Below, piece after piece: positions 1 through 12,400 of a DNA stretch of 64,000 bases. The translations under genes and the position numbers were made by a program. The notes beneath the pieces are model-generated. The model saw only the letters and a list, made by a program, of their open reading frames with translations. It ran no database searches and was not told the origin of the DNA. Each line of letters starts with the position of its first letter. Positions within the stretch are counted from its first letter, which is position 1. Source of the DNA: Achatina immaculata. Taxonomy: Eukaryota; Mollusca; Gastropoda; Stylommatophora; Achatinidae. The stretch covers positions 51,830,355 to 51,894,354 of the forward strand of contig CM019692.1 of the NCBI GenBank assembly GCA_009760885.1. Direction: 5' to 3'.

Positions 1-315
1 GGAGTCACAATACGAGATCGACAAGTAGATCTACACATCTCAGATGGTAAGTAGCGCGGATCTAGACCTAGCCGATGGTGAGCTGGCCACAATCACTGTC
101 TAAAAACATCACATTACTTCTTTTTTCCTAAAAAACTCTGCATTTATGAAATTTTCATTCATTTAGCTATACTTTGAAACATATTTAAGTATACGGAAGT
201 ACACGGAACTACTGTTTTCCATTCCATTTTACAAGTAGACCCCCTTACAGTCAAGACCCGCGTTTTTACTCCCGCACCCAACGACACGTCCGTGTTTCTT
301 CTACCGCACGGAAAG
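1..315. repeat. Dispersed repeat family A, copy 1
   Basis: Nearly the same sequence recurs at 40517-40842, with scattered substitutions and a short insertion. It starts at the window edge, so the 5' limit is not visible. No terminal repeats, tRNA-like boxes or coding potential were seen. Family unknown. Confidence 0.85.
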
Positions 316-644
316 TATGTCTCACTCGTCATGACGACTACATGGCAAAAAAGATGCCCATCACAGACCACAGTGTACAGTGTATTATGTCCACATAAAT
401 TTTTCTTCTGAACAGGTAACCCTTGTAAACTTAATTTTGGGACGGCCAAGATATTTAGATAGTTTGTTGTTTTTTTTTTTTTCATGTACGCCTTTTGATG
501 TCTGCTCACACTTCTACAGTTACGCGTACCCCCGGTTGAATAGCGCTGCTCTGCCCCTTCACATCGCCAAATTTCAAGGATGGGAGGAGCTGTGCTACCA
601 GTCACAAGTAATTTTTCTGCATTAATCTCTCTGAACCGTAAGTA

Positions 645-765
645 CTCAAGGCACATGGGGCTTCCGCAAGGGTTTTTCACAAAAGTCAGTCCTTTGCTTC
701 TTTCCCGCTCTTGCATAGGTGAGTCATCTATTGCTCAACATCCTCTCTGTTCTTCTTCATTCTCC
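645..765 (-). repeat. Short interspersed repeat family C, copy 1
   Basis: About 120 bp that is roughly three-quarters identical to 896-1038. Shared landmarks are the run around GCACATGGGGCTTCCGCA and the run around TTGCTCAACATCCTCTCTGT. The orientation relative to a transcript is not known; minus is chosen because the neighbouring copy lies in a minus-strand LINE relic. Confidence 0.6.
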
Positions 766-767
766 TT

Positions 768-2680
768 TGGTCTACCCTTACTTCTGTTCCTCTGTGGTGT
801 CCGTCTTAGTGCTATTTTTTGGTAGTGAATCGTCAGCTGTTGTAATCCATTGTAATCCTCTCCGTTTATCTGATGTTGCTTCCTTCATTAACCTCTCTCT
901 CTTTCTCTCAAATGCCCAAGGCACATGGGGCTTCCGCACGGGTTTTCCACAAATGCCTGTCCTTTGCCTTTTTTCCGGTCTTGCCCAAGTGAGCCCTCTG
1001 TTGCTCAACATCCTCTCTGTTGTTCTTCTCCATGTCTCCTTTATTAACCAGTCTGCTGCTAAGATAAATAATGTTGGCAACAGTACACATCCCTGTTTCA
1101 CTTATGTTTGTATCTTAAAGTTATTAGAGGTGTGTTCTCTGCAGATCACTTTGCACTGAAAACCCTCGTATAGGGATTTGATGACATTCACTATCTTTTG
1201 ATAGTGAATCACCATGACTGATAGTGAATGCCATCTTAGAATTTTCCACAGTGCATCTCTGTTGAAACTGTCGAAACCTTTCTCAAAATCTATAAATAGT
1301 ACGTATGTTGTGCTATGCCACCCATTTTCCTGCTGTAATATTTGTCTAAGTACAAATATGTGATCTATACATGATCCTCCTTTTCTAAATCCTGCCTGCT
1401 CTTTCTGAAGTTCTCCCTCAAGCGCTGGTACAATTCTGTTGATGATTATGGGCAGAATACTTTATTGGTGAGTGTCAGGGGGCAATGCCTTTCCAGTTCC
1501 CACAATCTATGAGGTCACACTTCTTTGGTAGTTTTACTCTAAGTCCAGTTTTCCACTCTTCTAGAGCTTTTTCTAGATCCCTAGATGATGTAGTATCCGG
1601 CAGAGTTGTTTTGGTGTTTCTGTTTCTTCTGCTTTCAACATCTCAGCAGTCACTACATCTTCACCAGGTGCCCTGTCTAATTTTAGCTTCTTTATGGTCT
1701 CTGTTGCTTCACTTATTGTTATTGGTCCTGTATTGATGTTTAGTTCCATTTTTGCTTCAGTGATTCCTAAGTACTATCGAGAATTCATTTTTTGTTTGCT
1801 GGTATTTCAGGTTTGTTTTATCAGAGAGTGCCTATCTTGGTTCTCCAATTTTGGCTTTCCTTAATTTTAGTCTTATTTTCAATACCAGACGATTGTGATC
1901 ACTTCCTACAACTGCTTCTTTCCTTGCTCTCATATTTTGTAGTGACCGTTTCCACTTGTTGTTTATCAGTGTGATCAATTTGGTTTTTTGTTGTTTTGTA
2001 TGGGGACCTCCAAGTCACTTTATGGATGTTGGAAAACTGCCCCTTCAATGGTCAACATGTTTTCTTCGCAGAACCTACAGAGTCGTTCTTTATTTTCATT
2101 TATTTCTTTGATTCCTTCTCTTATCATGATTCTTCTTCTCTCTTCAGTCCCTTCACTTTCTTTTATATCGGTTGCCCAAGATGAGTAGCGTATCATGCTT
2201 GGGTATTGTTTCTACTGTGGCTTGGAGGCTGTTGTAAAACTCTCCAGCTGATTCTGTTGGTGCATAACAAACTGTAACTGACAGCTTCGTGACTCTTGAT
2301 ATGAAGCGTGTATATAACAATCTCTCATTTATAGGGGTCCATTTCAGCAATGCTCTTGATCCAACTCCTCCTTCGTGATTATCTTCTTTACCTGACCATA
2401 TTATTATATCTTCTGTGCTGTGGTGTTAATTTCCCTCTGCCTTGTTTTGTCCATCTTGCCTCTTGTATTCCTAATATATCTAGTTTGTATCTGTGCATTT
2501 CTTTGATGGTTTGTCTGATTAAATGTTCTTAAATTCCAGCTCCTGCCTATTTGTATCTTGTGTTTAGGTTCCAGGAGGTCTGCAGTCAGGTTGGGGGCTT
2601 CCAGTGGCTGGCTTTCATCCACAGCCTTCATGGGCACAGTTTTTCTGATATGCAGTTTTCCTTCCACCTGCATTTGTTTT
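768..2680 (-). mobile_element. Decayed non-LTR retrotransposon (endonuclease + reverse transcriptase)
   Basis: Minus-strand translation gives, from about 2600 downward, remnants of an apurinic-type endonuclease domain: a WN.RT-like start near 2540 and an ISRVTKLSVTVCYAPTES stretch near 2270-2320. Further down lie reverse transcriptase motifs: FIDFEKGFDS near 1280, and KQGCVLLPTLFILAADWL near 1045-1095. Many stops and frameshifts interrupt the frame, so it is a dead copy. The RT is also split by the short repeat at 896-1038. The family is distinct from the copy at 10655-12267. No host exon is visible in this stretch. Confidence 0.8.
896..1038 (-). repeat. Short interspersed repeat family C, copy 2, inserted in the LINE relic
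   Basis: This block interrupts the reverse transcriptase reading of the surrounding relic: the DWLIKE part lies on one side and the KRRGLQW part on the other. It is flanked by similar sequences, CCTTCATTAACC at about 885 and CCTTTATTAACC at about 1041, consistent with a target-site duplication. Related to 645-765. Confidence 0.55.
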
Positions 2681-2699
2681 TTTTTCCCCCTTGTTTCCG

Positions 2700-3425
2700 C
2701 TTTTGTACCGAACCTCCACCTCTCCCCGGGTCACCTTTTACAATCATGCGTGGTAGGGTACAGTGGTCCTATTCTTTACTTCCCCACCTGTGCCAGGTCC
2801 CGGGCACCACACGGGGGTTTCTGCAGTAATGGTGGTTCTCAGAGGGAGCCACGGAGAAAATTGTGATAAAAAAAAAAATGGGACCGCAGTCAGAGACTTA
2901 ACTTTTGCTTCTGAATTCTTATGCCATAACAATTTTTTAGAAGTTCTGGTAGACTGAAATTGAAAGGAAGTTTCTGTATATAAAATTAAGAAAAACATGA
3001 ATTGGGTTAGAAATGTGGTATTGTCAATTTTACTTAGACTGTGTCTGCATATGTTACTTAGGTTATGTCTAAATATTGCACTGAACATTGATTAGCAATA
3101 GTCATGTAAGATTTACCACATCTGCTAATGTTGATTTGGAATGAAAGAGGAAACTTCAATACCTCTCACCACTGTTTTCTGTCCCTAGTAATTTGCCTGT
3201 GTGTATTAGTTTATTTTTCAAATTATTTTTGACTGGATCCTTTTGTGCAAGTTCCATATACAGTTTTGTTTTCATAAAATCTTTCATATGTATTTTACTC
3301 ATGTAGGATGATTTGCATTACAATTTAACAACCGAACACACATCTTGTCTCAGGATATGAAGCATGGTATAGAAGTTTATGGTTTAAAAGAAACATTTGA
3401 TATTTAGAATTTTTTTTATAACCAG
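2700..3425. other. No supported gene; AT-rich flank
   Basis: The first 130 bp is CG-richer and may be the 5' untranslated part of the LINE relic read on the minus strand. The rest is AT-rich, with no repeat or exon I could defend. Confidence 0.4.
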
Positions 3426-3497
3426 GACAATGATGAACTACATCAACTCTCTTGATGAGCTAGCCTCAGCACTGACAGGAGTTCAGTCTGTAGTTTT
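3426..3497 (+). CDS. Candidate internal exon of an unidentified plus-strand gene
   Basis: A T-rich tract ending in CAG (3423-3425) precedes an open segment reading TMMNYINSLDELASALTGVQ and a few more residues, then a GTAAAA donor at 3498. Entry and exit phases fit the next candidate exon at 3828: two bases leave here and one enters there. No domain was recognised. Upstream exons would lie outside the window or be hidden by the LINE relic. Without transcript data this could be chance; the two-exon phase match is the main support. Confidence 0.3.
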
Positions 3498-3827
3498 GTA
3501 AAATACCTGGGATCTAAGCTCTCAGTTATTTCACTTGTTCAAGTCCTGAGTTTTTGCTGTTGTGTCTAATAATGCTTTGATACCATGGATTTTTTAAAGA
3601 AAATTATACTCATCAAATATGATAAACTACGTATGCTAAAGACTTTGTGCATCAGCCCTATTATGTTCTTGACAACATCCTTTTGTGTTATATCAGTCTG
3701 ACCAACTGGATGGGGTTCTGTATGTCCTCCATTGTGATTGAACTTGTCAAAGCTTCAGTTCTCATATAAGCTTCAGTTCTCATATAAGAATTAAACCTGC
3801 CAATCTGACTTAATGCTTGTTTTCAAG

Positions 3828-3927
3828 ATCTTCACCACGTAATCAGCGAGATGAACTTGGTTTTGCTGCTACAAGATCAAGATCATCAGTTTCTCAAACA
3901 AGAAGACAAATGACAACATTAATGTGA
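3828..3927 (+). CDS. Candidate terminal exon of an unidentified plus-strand gene
   Basis: The segment follows a T-rich tract ending in AAG and reads SSPRNQRDELGFAATRSRSS, continuing to MTTLM and a TGA stop at 3925-3927. The Ser/Arg-rich composition looks like a protein C-terminus, but no family was recognised. It joins in phase to 3426-3497. No AATAAA signal lies close by; the next ATTAAA-like motifs are at about 4325 and 4515. Confidence 0.3.
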
Positions 3928-3929
3928 CT

Positions 3930-4862
3930 CACATCCAGAAAGCATAATTGACATTTCATGCTGGTATTTGAGATTTTAATAAGCAAAGACAATTTTGAAA
4001 GATATTTTGTAAAAAAAATGTCCTCAAGCTACATGTCACAAGAAACCACGATAAATGTGAACATTTCATTTAAAAAACAATACAGATTTGTAAATGCTAA
4101 AGAATACAAAAATTATTCAGTATGAAACCATTGACTCCATCTGTCAATAATAGACTGTCAATAATAGGCTGTCAGACTGAAAAAGTCATAGCATACATAA
4201 TTCCAAAGAAAGAGACAATCACTGAGAAAGCTGAAAGTGAAACATCACCTTGAAAATGGTCCTGATTGATGTGATTGGCTATATCTGCTCTTCTGAAAAT
4301 AACTTTTATGCTGCAATTACATAATTAAATACTAAAATATTAAATCTTAAAATATGTAATTTTTTTTAAAATTCTTTTTTTTCTGCAGTCATAAAACAGT
4401 ATGAATGTATCTTGCATATGCAGTAGAATTTTAAAGAATGGTTACCTCTGCTTTTTTAAAAATTAATGTTAAAAATATATAAATGTACAATGAATTGGTC
4501 AAATTCTGTAATTGCATTAAAAAAAAAATACACCTTGTTTTTCACCTTGTGTACCATACATGTAACTTGACTAGGTCAGATGTTTGTTTCATAAACATGA
4601 AATGTTTTGACTTTTTAATGATCCCCAGGTTTATGAGTTTTTACTTCTTTTATCCAATATAAAGTGTAAGAGGGACTTCATCATTTGTTTTGATTTTTGT
4701 ATTTTGACAGAATGGCAAACAAATGCGTTATTTAAGACCACATTCAATAATTTGTTTCATTGACAGAACTGTTGGCATTCATAATTTTTCTGTTTTATAA
4801 GAAACAAATTGCACACTTACCGTCAAGTGTAAATAAATGTTACGTTTTCTATAAATTACCAC
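3930..4862. other. AT-rich sequence without a supported gene
   Basis: Strongly AT-rich, with A-runs and T-runs; possibly the 3' untranslated and intergenic region of the candidate gene ending at 3927. No repeat family was recognised. Confidence 0.4.
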
Positions 4863-5531
4863 CATCATCATCATCATCATCAGGTGCTGTGCCGACTGGC
4901 GTTGGCTATTATGCTTCTCCAGAGTACCCGATCCTTCATGCAGGCCATCAGTTCAGTTGGTGATCTCCTCTCACACCATCCCGTCAGACTGTCCAGTATC
5001 ATTTCTCTTGGTCTTCCTCTTGATCTTCTTCCTTCTATTTTTCCTGTTGTTATAATATTTTCAATGCCCCCTCTTCTCATTGCATGTCCTATGAAAGTAC
5101 ATTGTCTCTCTCTTATCTTTTTGACAAGGTTTTTTGTTTCTCCAGCTCTTCTCATACATTCTTCATTAGTTATTTTTGCTGTCCAGGGGATTCGCAACAT
5201 TCTTCTAATAAACCACATTTCTGCTGCTTCCAATGACTTTTGTGCAGACTTGCCTATTGTCCATGATTCACTTCCATATAACAAGATAGGTTCAATATAG
5301 CATTTTAGGACTCATTTTCTAACATTCATTGATAAAGATGTGTTAGCTAATATGTTTCTCATTCTCTTAAATGCAGTCTTTGCTTGGCCTATTCTGTTCC
5401 TAATTTCTGTTCTGCATTTCCCATCTGAAGTTATTACTGCTCCAAGGTATTTGAATTTCTGCACCTGCTTTAGAATAGTTCCGTTTAATTTAATACTGCA
5501 TGCTGGTAGATTCTGTTTCTTAGATATAACC
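4863..5531 (-). mobile_element. 5'-truncated LINE family 1 copy (3' end of reverse transcriptase ORF)
   Basis: Reverse complement of the 3' part of the element at 10655-12267, very similar along its length. It ends at the (ATC)n tail (4863-4881) and is cut off at about 5531, inside the RT ORF. An Arg codon changed to a stop splits the frame near 5311. The truncation and the simple-repeat tail are as expected for target-primed reverse transcription. Confidence 0.92.
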
Positions 5532-5539
5532 ACCATTCA

Positions 5540-6157
5540 TGTGAAATATGAGTACAGCTGTACCAGCAGGAATAAATAGATAAGACAACAGAGAATATAT
5601 AAAGTTATTGTTACATGTGCTAACTGCATTTTATAAAAATGTCAAAGTGAAAAAATATATATGTACACAGCACCATCAGATATATGTATGTATATATATA
5701 TTGTATATATTGCAATTTGAAAACAATGATTAACCTGGATAGAATCAAGAGACAGATAATGATGCACTTTATGATACATTTAATTGCTATCAGGACTTAT
5801 CAGTTGGACTTGTGTTTTGTCTTCATTTCTTAGTTTATGAGACAGAACAATGAATCTTCAGAAATCTCAAGGAAATTTGTACTTCAACTTGCTTAAAATA
5901 TAACAACAGTATGTGTTTTGGTTGGTTAAAAAAAAAAAAAAACTGTACTGAGTTTCAGCTACAAACAACTGTATAGAATACAAAGCTCAAAAAGTCACTG
6001 TGTTGCTAAATAAAAAATACATCATATTTAATAGCTTTCAAGTGTTACTTGTTAAACATTTTGCCTATTTAAACACATTATGAAACATTATGCCTATTTA
6101 AACACATTATATGCCACAACATAAAAAAAAAAAAAGGTTAGACTGTTTGTACTGATC
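5540..6157. other. AT-rich region downstream of the MOLO1-like gene
   Basis: AT-rich, with a TA-rich dinucleotide patch near 5690-5710 and a short duplicated motif near 6060-6110. No gene was seen. Confidence 0.4.
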
Positions 6158-6163
6158 TTTTAT
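6158..6163 (-). promoter_or_regulatory. Candidate polyadenylation signal of the MOLO1-like gene
   Basis: AATAAA on the minus strand, about 180 bases past the predicted stop codon at 6345. It is the first such hexamer downstream of the last predicted exon. Confidence 0.4.
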
Positions 6164-6344
6164 TCTTTTTAGCTGCAGATTTTGTCAAAATGTTTCCAAA
6201 TGTTTTATCCATTATTTCTTTATGTATACATATATTAACTTGCAGATTGATAAGCACAGGTAACCAGCATGCATCTGTACGTCTGCTTTAGTTGCCATCT
6301 GTGGACGTGCAAAGGTATTTTAACCTGGGCTGGAAGTTCTTGTT

Positions 6345-6408
6345 TTATCCTTGTTGCCTGGCAGATCTGGGCTGCAAAGCTTCCTCTCGTCTGCCCTCAA
6401 ACACAAGT
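6345..6408 (-). CDS. MOLO1-like gene, exon 5 (C-terminus)
   Basis: Follows TTATTGCAG and joins exon 4 in phase (AG + A). Reads [19 protein letters not shown] and then TAA. It is the least certain exon, because the sequence is not a recognised conserved motif; phase, acceptor quality and the nearby poly(A) signal support it. Confidence 0.5.
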
Positions 6409-9400
6409 CTGCAATAAGCATAAAGATTTCACTATCAAAATTTTGATCTGACACACAAAACAATTTAAATAAAGTAAACAAAAAAAAATGAAAATATTTT
6501 TTGGCCTCACCCTGGACAATATATTCATGAAAGAAAAAATATTAACTATGAATGATCAGTGTCGGCTTTTCTATATCAATAAAAACTGTAAAATTTCAAT
6601 TCTTTCTCTTTCATTATTTATCAGATTCCTGGGAGTGAAGATGCAGTCAGTGACCCATAGCTGACTTGCTAGCGACTTGCTAGCGCCTCATAGCTGACTT
6701 GCTAGCGACTTGCTAGCGCCTCATAGCTGACTTGCTAGCGTCCCATAGCTGACTTGCTAACATCAGGATCCCAACTCTCCGTTGTGGCCCTAGTAACAGG
6801 CTAAGAGCCTGGCTAATGGAGCAGGGACTGCTACGTTTCCTGTGGCAGTGAAGTCTGCTAAAGAAGTATTACACACTCCTGCTTTTTAGCTGCACCCAGG
6901 AACTGAAAATATAGCTGCCATAACCCACTCTCAGTCCAATACAATGGTGTGCCTCAATATCACCACTTCAGCTGCAAAATAACACCAGATTGTAGTTCCA
7001 GGGAGACAGGAGAAGAAATTCTAAGGTCTAAAATAGGAAGTAATCCTCCTAAATTTCCTAATGTAAATGTCATTAACATAAGTATTTATCATGATGGGCC
7101 CGGGGTGTCTACTCAAAAGTAGGTGAATAACAGCCAGCCAAGAGCTTATCTTATTTCTGTGAGGGGTTCCCCCAACAGAAAACAACAGCCTGGCTAACGA
7201 GACAGAAGCATCGTGGTGGAGCGTAGTGACAAGTTTCACACTGCAGCTTCCCAAGACGGAATTGTTGCCAGAGTTATTGAGAGCGTCCGACATGCTCTCT
7301 GGTCAACCTTTGTGACGGTGAAGACTGAAGAGAATTGGAAGCAGAAGCAGAGACATAGAGGAAGGTTCATACTCTTTGGTGGTTACTGCCCCCAAGTGTG
7401 ATGATGCCACTTCCTAGATTCAAGTTTCTCAGGATGGCACTGTCTTGTCTTATGCTGATCATGAGAAATTAGGTAAGCTGTAGCAGCAGGTTATCACCGT
7501 AAACCATCATTCTCACTAGGCAGAAAAAACAAAGCACTGGAACAAGTAGAATGGAACAAGTAGCATGGAACAGGTAGCATGGAACAAGTAGCATGGAACA
7601 AGTAGCATGTGGAACATAAAAAAAAACAAAAGTCACTAGAAAGTTTGAGGACATCAGATGTGTGGACATATGAGGGTGATCCAAATGAAAACCTTAAAAT
7701 TGTGACAGAAAAATCAAAGCACCGTCCCTCTGTCACAGAAGCTGACATTATCATTACAAATAAAATAAAAAATATATCTTGCAGGTGGCAACATGGTTCC
7801 AATGAGCTACATGACATGACAGTATCAGTATCAAGATGGCCACTCCTCTAGAGACATGTAGAAAAGTGGAACAACATCATGTGATCTATTTTTTGAGTAA
7901 GAAAGGTGTAAAAACTACTGAAATTCACCATCAAATGAAGGATCAGTTCAGTGATGCATATCTGTCTTTGCCCCAAGTGGAGGTCCAAAATAACCTGAGT
8001 TCTGATGGAGGTCCAAAATAACCTGAGTTCTGTATCTCATTCTTGTCTTCCAGATCAGCCACAACAAGAAGTGAAACAAGAGTCAACTGTAGAAGCTGAA
8101 TGCACTGTGACAGAAAACTGTTAAGTGATGGAAAACTGTTGAGTGATGGTAAACTAAATAGCCACATTTCTGAATGCCAGTCATGATTCAGCACACTACA
8201 TCATCCATGATGTGTTCAAGTTCCAACACAGAAGAAGGGGAACAGCAAGTGGTGTAATAATTGTTGTGCACTCAACCAAAAGATTATTTTTATACAGGAA
8301 TCTATGCACTGGAGGACTTGCACTGAATGTAATGGAAGCTATGCAGAAAAATGATGCAGTTATATGACATTTTTTAATTAATAAATTATGGTAAAAAAAA
8401 TAATTTTTAAGGCTTTCAGTTGGATCACCCTTGCACCATTAAAATTTTTTGGCTTAAAAAACAACAGAGGTCAACCTCAACAAAAACCACTGAAGTCATT
8501 CATCAGTACCTATAGCGGTGTATCATCTCTTTGATACCATCTGCAACTGTCTCACTGCTATCAAAGTAGTGTCGGACATCCAGTGATATTCTTTTCACAT
8601 CATCATCAGACAGCTTCAACCTGGTGTGTTGTCTGGTTAGAGTGAACAGCTGAGGAATAACAGCACATAGTAAATATAACTCATTTCTTTAAAAACATTA
8701 GACACTAACAAGAAAGATGAGAAGAAAAAAAAAAGAGTAAAAAAAAATATGCATTTTATATATGCATATGCCCTCTCTTATAGAGGGCATGAGATGTAGC
8801 TTATGAGTAGACAAAAAAAGATGAAGTTTTGAAACATATGAAACTGAAAGGGAAAAAAAAAAGAGTAACCTGAAACCAACTAACGTATTTTGGTCACATA
8901 AGGAGGCATATTAGAGAAAAAAAACTGGAGATAAAAGAGAAACAGCATAATTGTGACACAGATAGGTTTAGCCAGGTGCAATGCCAATGCTGGAAACAAC
9001 AGCTAACTTGAATCTGTGGTAAAGACCTGCTCTGATGGATATAAATGGCAAATGATGATTTCTTGGAGTAATTTTTAAGTTTTACAACACTCCAAAATAA
9101 ACTAGACTTTTTTTTTGGGGGGGGGGAATAAAGTGATTGGTACTGTAAGATGTTCCTTAACTGCAGTTTAAAACTTCTTATGTTCTGAGGAAGATCCCAG
9201 AATATATGTGTCATTTTAAAACTAGAATGACTTTCTTTGCTTCCTGCAGTGCAGCCTATGGCAGTCAAAACTGGTTAATTGGGAGAAGCATGGATGAGAA
9301 AATGTTCAGCATAAATCTTCTGGTTTTTTTCTTTTTAATGATAATGTTTTTTTTAAATTAGGATAATTTGATTAAAAATATGGAAACCTATCTAAACTTA

Positions 9401-12400
9401 GCAGAAAAGACTTACAATTCCCTCATTTCTAGCATACAAGATAAGAAGTGACTCATTGCAAGCTCCCTCCATTCCCCATTGTCTGGTCAGAATATACGAG
9501 TACATCTGTGTGTCTCTTAGCCTTTCATATGTGGTATTCCCTCTGTCACTGTAAAGTATTGGCAAATTTTATATTTTAACCACGGAACTTACTAGAGCAT
9601 GCTACATACTTGTAAACTCTTTTCCTGCTGTGACCAATTTAAGCAGATTTGTTAAAAGAAAAAAAAATTTTTAAAACAAAAAAGTTATAACTGAATCTAT
9701 CTTCTTTTGTATTCAGTTCCATATACTCAGCCATCTACACAAGAAGATGCATCACCTCCATCAGTCTCATAGGTCAGCAGTTTTTCATGCGTGCCCCAGT
9801 TTTCTAATGATGGTCTTTTCTTGGGGGTCTCGGAGATCACTGCGGAAAGTGTGGGTTTTTTCAGGACAGCTGTATTTGTTTGATTTTGTTCTTTGCTTTG
9901 AAGATCCAAATTTGAAATTACCACAAAAACCAAACATAGACTTGGTCATTTGCTGTTAAAAACATAGCTGCTGTGTGATATATAAACTTTTTGCGTCGGG
10001 TTTAGAATTTTTGTTCAGTAGGATAAAAAAGTTGTTTTTTTTCAAATCACAATTTCTTTAAACATTTGCTCATTAAAGAACACTAAAGCTTTTCACAGTT
10101 ACAGGCCAAATTTTGCAAGCTGTTCCAGGTTTGCAAATTCCCTTACAAAGGCACCTTTTCCTCTATAAATCTGTGATGAAGTAGAAATATTAATATCTTG
10201 TGAAATGATACCAAAAAATGCTAAAATCTAGGTACCCAAGTGTGTGCTTAGATGATCAAAGTATAATGCAAGTTACCTTTTGTGAAATGAACATTACATT
10301 TTATGGTAACTATTTAATGCAGAATGACATATATTAATACTTTCTTATCTCTTGTCAAGCTACACTAAAAAAAAAATGTGGAAAATAAAGGAAATTATGT
10401 GTGATAAAATAAACAACTAATTTTGGCTCTTCTTGATGACTCATTGCTTTTACACACACTGATTCTCAGAGTTTGGAGCCCTGTCTAGTTCATGAAATGC
10501 AGGTCATAATAACAGTATAAAACTAAATTATATCCCTTATCATTTGCATGCGGTAGAGGTGTGAAATCTTAATGTCTTCACATTACTAGGCCACAGCACT
10601 GTGAGGGAAGCAGCAACTTGCCCTCAGCTTTGTTTTCTCAGAGTACCTAGGACATGGGAAAAGAAGACATTGTGGACAGAGTATATCGGTGAGCTATATG
10701 GAGGAGAAAGACCAGAATTAACACCAGATACTGAAAACTGTGATGGACCGCCAATACTTGAAGATGAAATCATAGATGCTATCAAACACATGAAGAAAGG
10801 AAAAGCGACTGGGCCTGATAATATAACAATAGAAGAAATAGAGGCACTAGAGGAGACAGGAATAAAAATAATAACCAAGTTACTGAATGATATTTACAAC
10901 AGTGGTTATATTCCCAGTGACCTGATTAAATCCATGTTTATAGCACTACCAAAGAAACCAGGTGCAAAGGAGTGTGACGATCACCGGACTATCAGCCTCT
11001 CATGTCACATAACGAAGCTACTTCTGAGAATCATTATGAGAAGAACAAGGAAAAAGATAAAAATGGAAATAGCAGATGAACAGTTTGGATTTGTTGAAGG
11101 AAAGGTAACACACAATGCCATTTATGCTTTACGAACACTAACAGAAAGAGCTTTAGAAGTACAGAAGGATCTCTACTTATGCTTCATTGATTACACCAAG
11201 GCATTTGACAAGGTGAAACATAGTGAAATTATTAAAATGCTTGAAGACATCAATATAGATGGCAAAGACTTGAGGATTGTAAAACATCTATACTGGCAGC
11301 AAGAAGCAGCAGTTCGAGTTGAAAATGGAATTGGAAAATACCAACCTATAAAACAAGGGGTGCGACAAGGATGTGTACTATCTCCAGACCTTTTTTCTCT
11401 GTACAGCGAGAATATTCTAAGAACAATCATCACAGAACCAGGCATAAAAATTGGAGGATACAATATTAACAACCTTCGGTATGCTGACGACACAGTACTG
11501 ATAGCGGAGAACCAACAAGACCTGCAAAATCTCTTGGATAAAGTCGCCAAAGAAAGTGAACAGAAAGGCCTTACTTTGAACATCAAAAAGACAGAGACTA
11601 TGGTTATATCTAAGAAACAGAATCTACCAGCATGCAGTATTAAATTAAACGGAACCATTTTAAAGCAGGTGCAGAAATTTAAATACCTTGGAGCAGTAAT
11701 AACTTCAGATGGGAAATGCAAAACAGAAATTAGGAACAGAATAGGCCAAGCAAAGACTGCATTTAAGAGAATGAGAAACATATTAGCTAACATATCTTTA
11801 TCAATGAATGTTAGAAAACGAGTCCTAAAATGCTATATTGAACCTATCTTGTTATATGGAAGTGAATCATGGACAATAGGCAAGTCTGCACAAAAATCAT
11901 TGGAAGCAGCAGAAATGTGGTTTATTAGAAGAATGTTGCGAATCCCCTGGACAGCAAAAATAACTAATGAAGAATGTATAAGAAGAGCTGGAGAGACAAA
12001 AAACCTTGTCAGAAAGATAAGAGAGAGACAATGTACTTTCATAGGACATGCATTGATAAGAGGGGGCATTGAAAATATTATAACAACAGGAAAAATAGAA
12101 GGAAGAAGATCAAGAGGAAGACCAAGAGAAATGATACTGGACAGTCTGATGGGATGGTGTGAGAGGAGATCACCAACTGAACTGATGGCCTGCATGAAGG
12201 ATCGGGTACTCTGGAGAAGCATAATAGCCAACGGCAGTCGGCACGGCACCTGATGATGATGATGACCTATGACATGCAATGAGAGGAGGTGCTGAAAATA
12301 TTGTAACAAGAAAAATAAAAGGAAGAAAAGCTGGAGGAAGGCTGAGAGAAATGATAATGGATAGTTTGATGAGATGGTGTGAGAAGAGATCACCATATTT

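Noticed and set aside
159..716. 185-codon minus-strand frame at the window start
   Set aside because: It spans the end of repeat family A and family C sequence; no domain, no splice sites, and composition that changes along its length.
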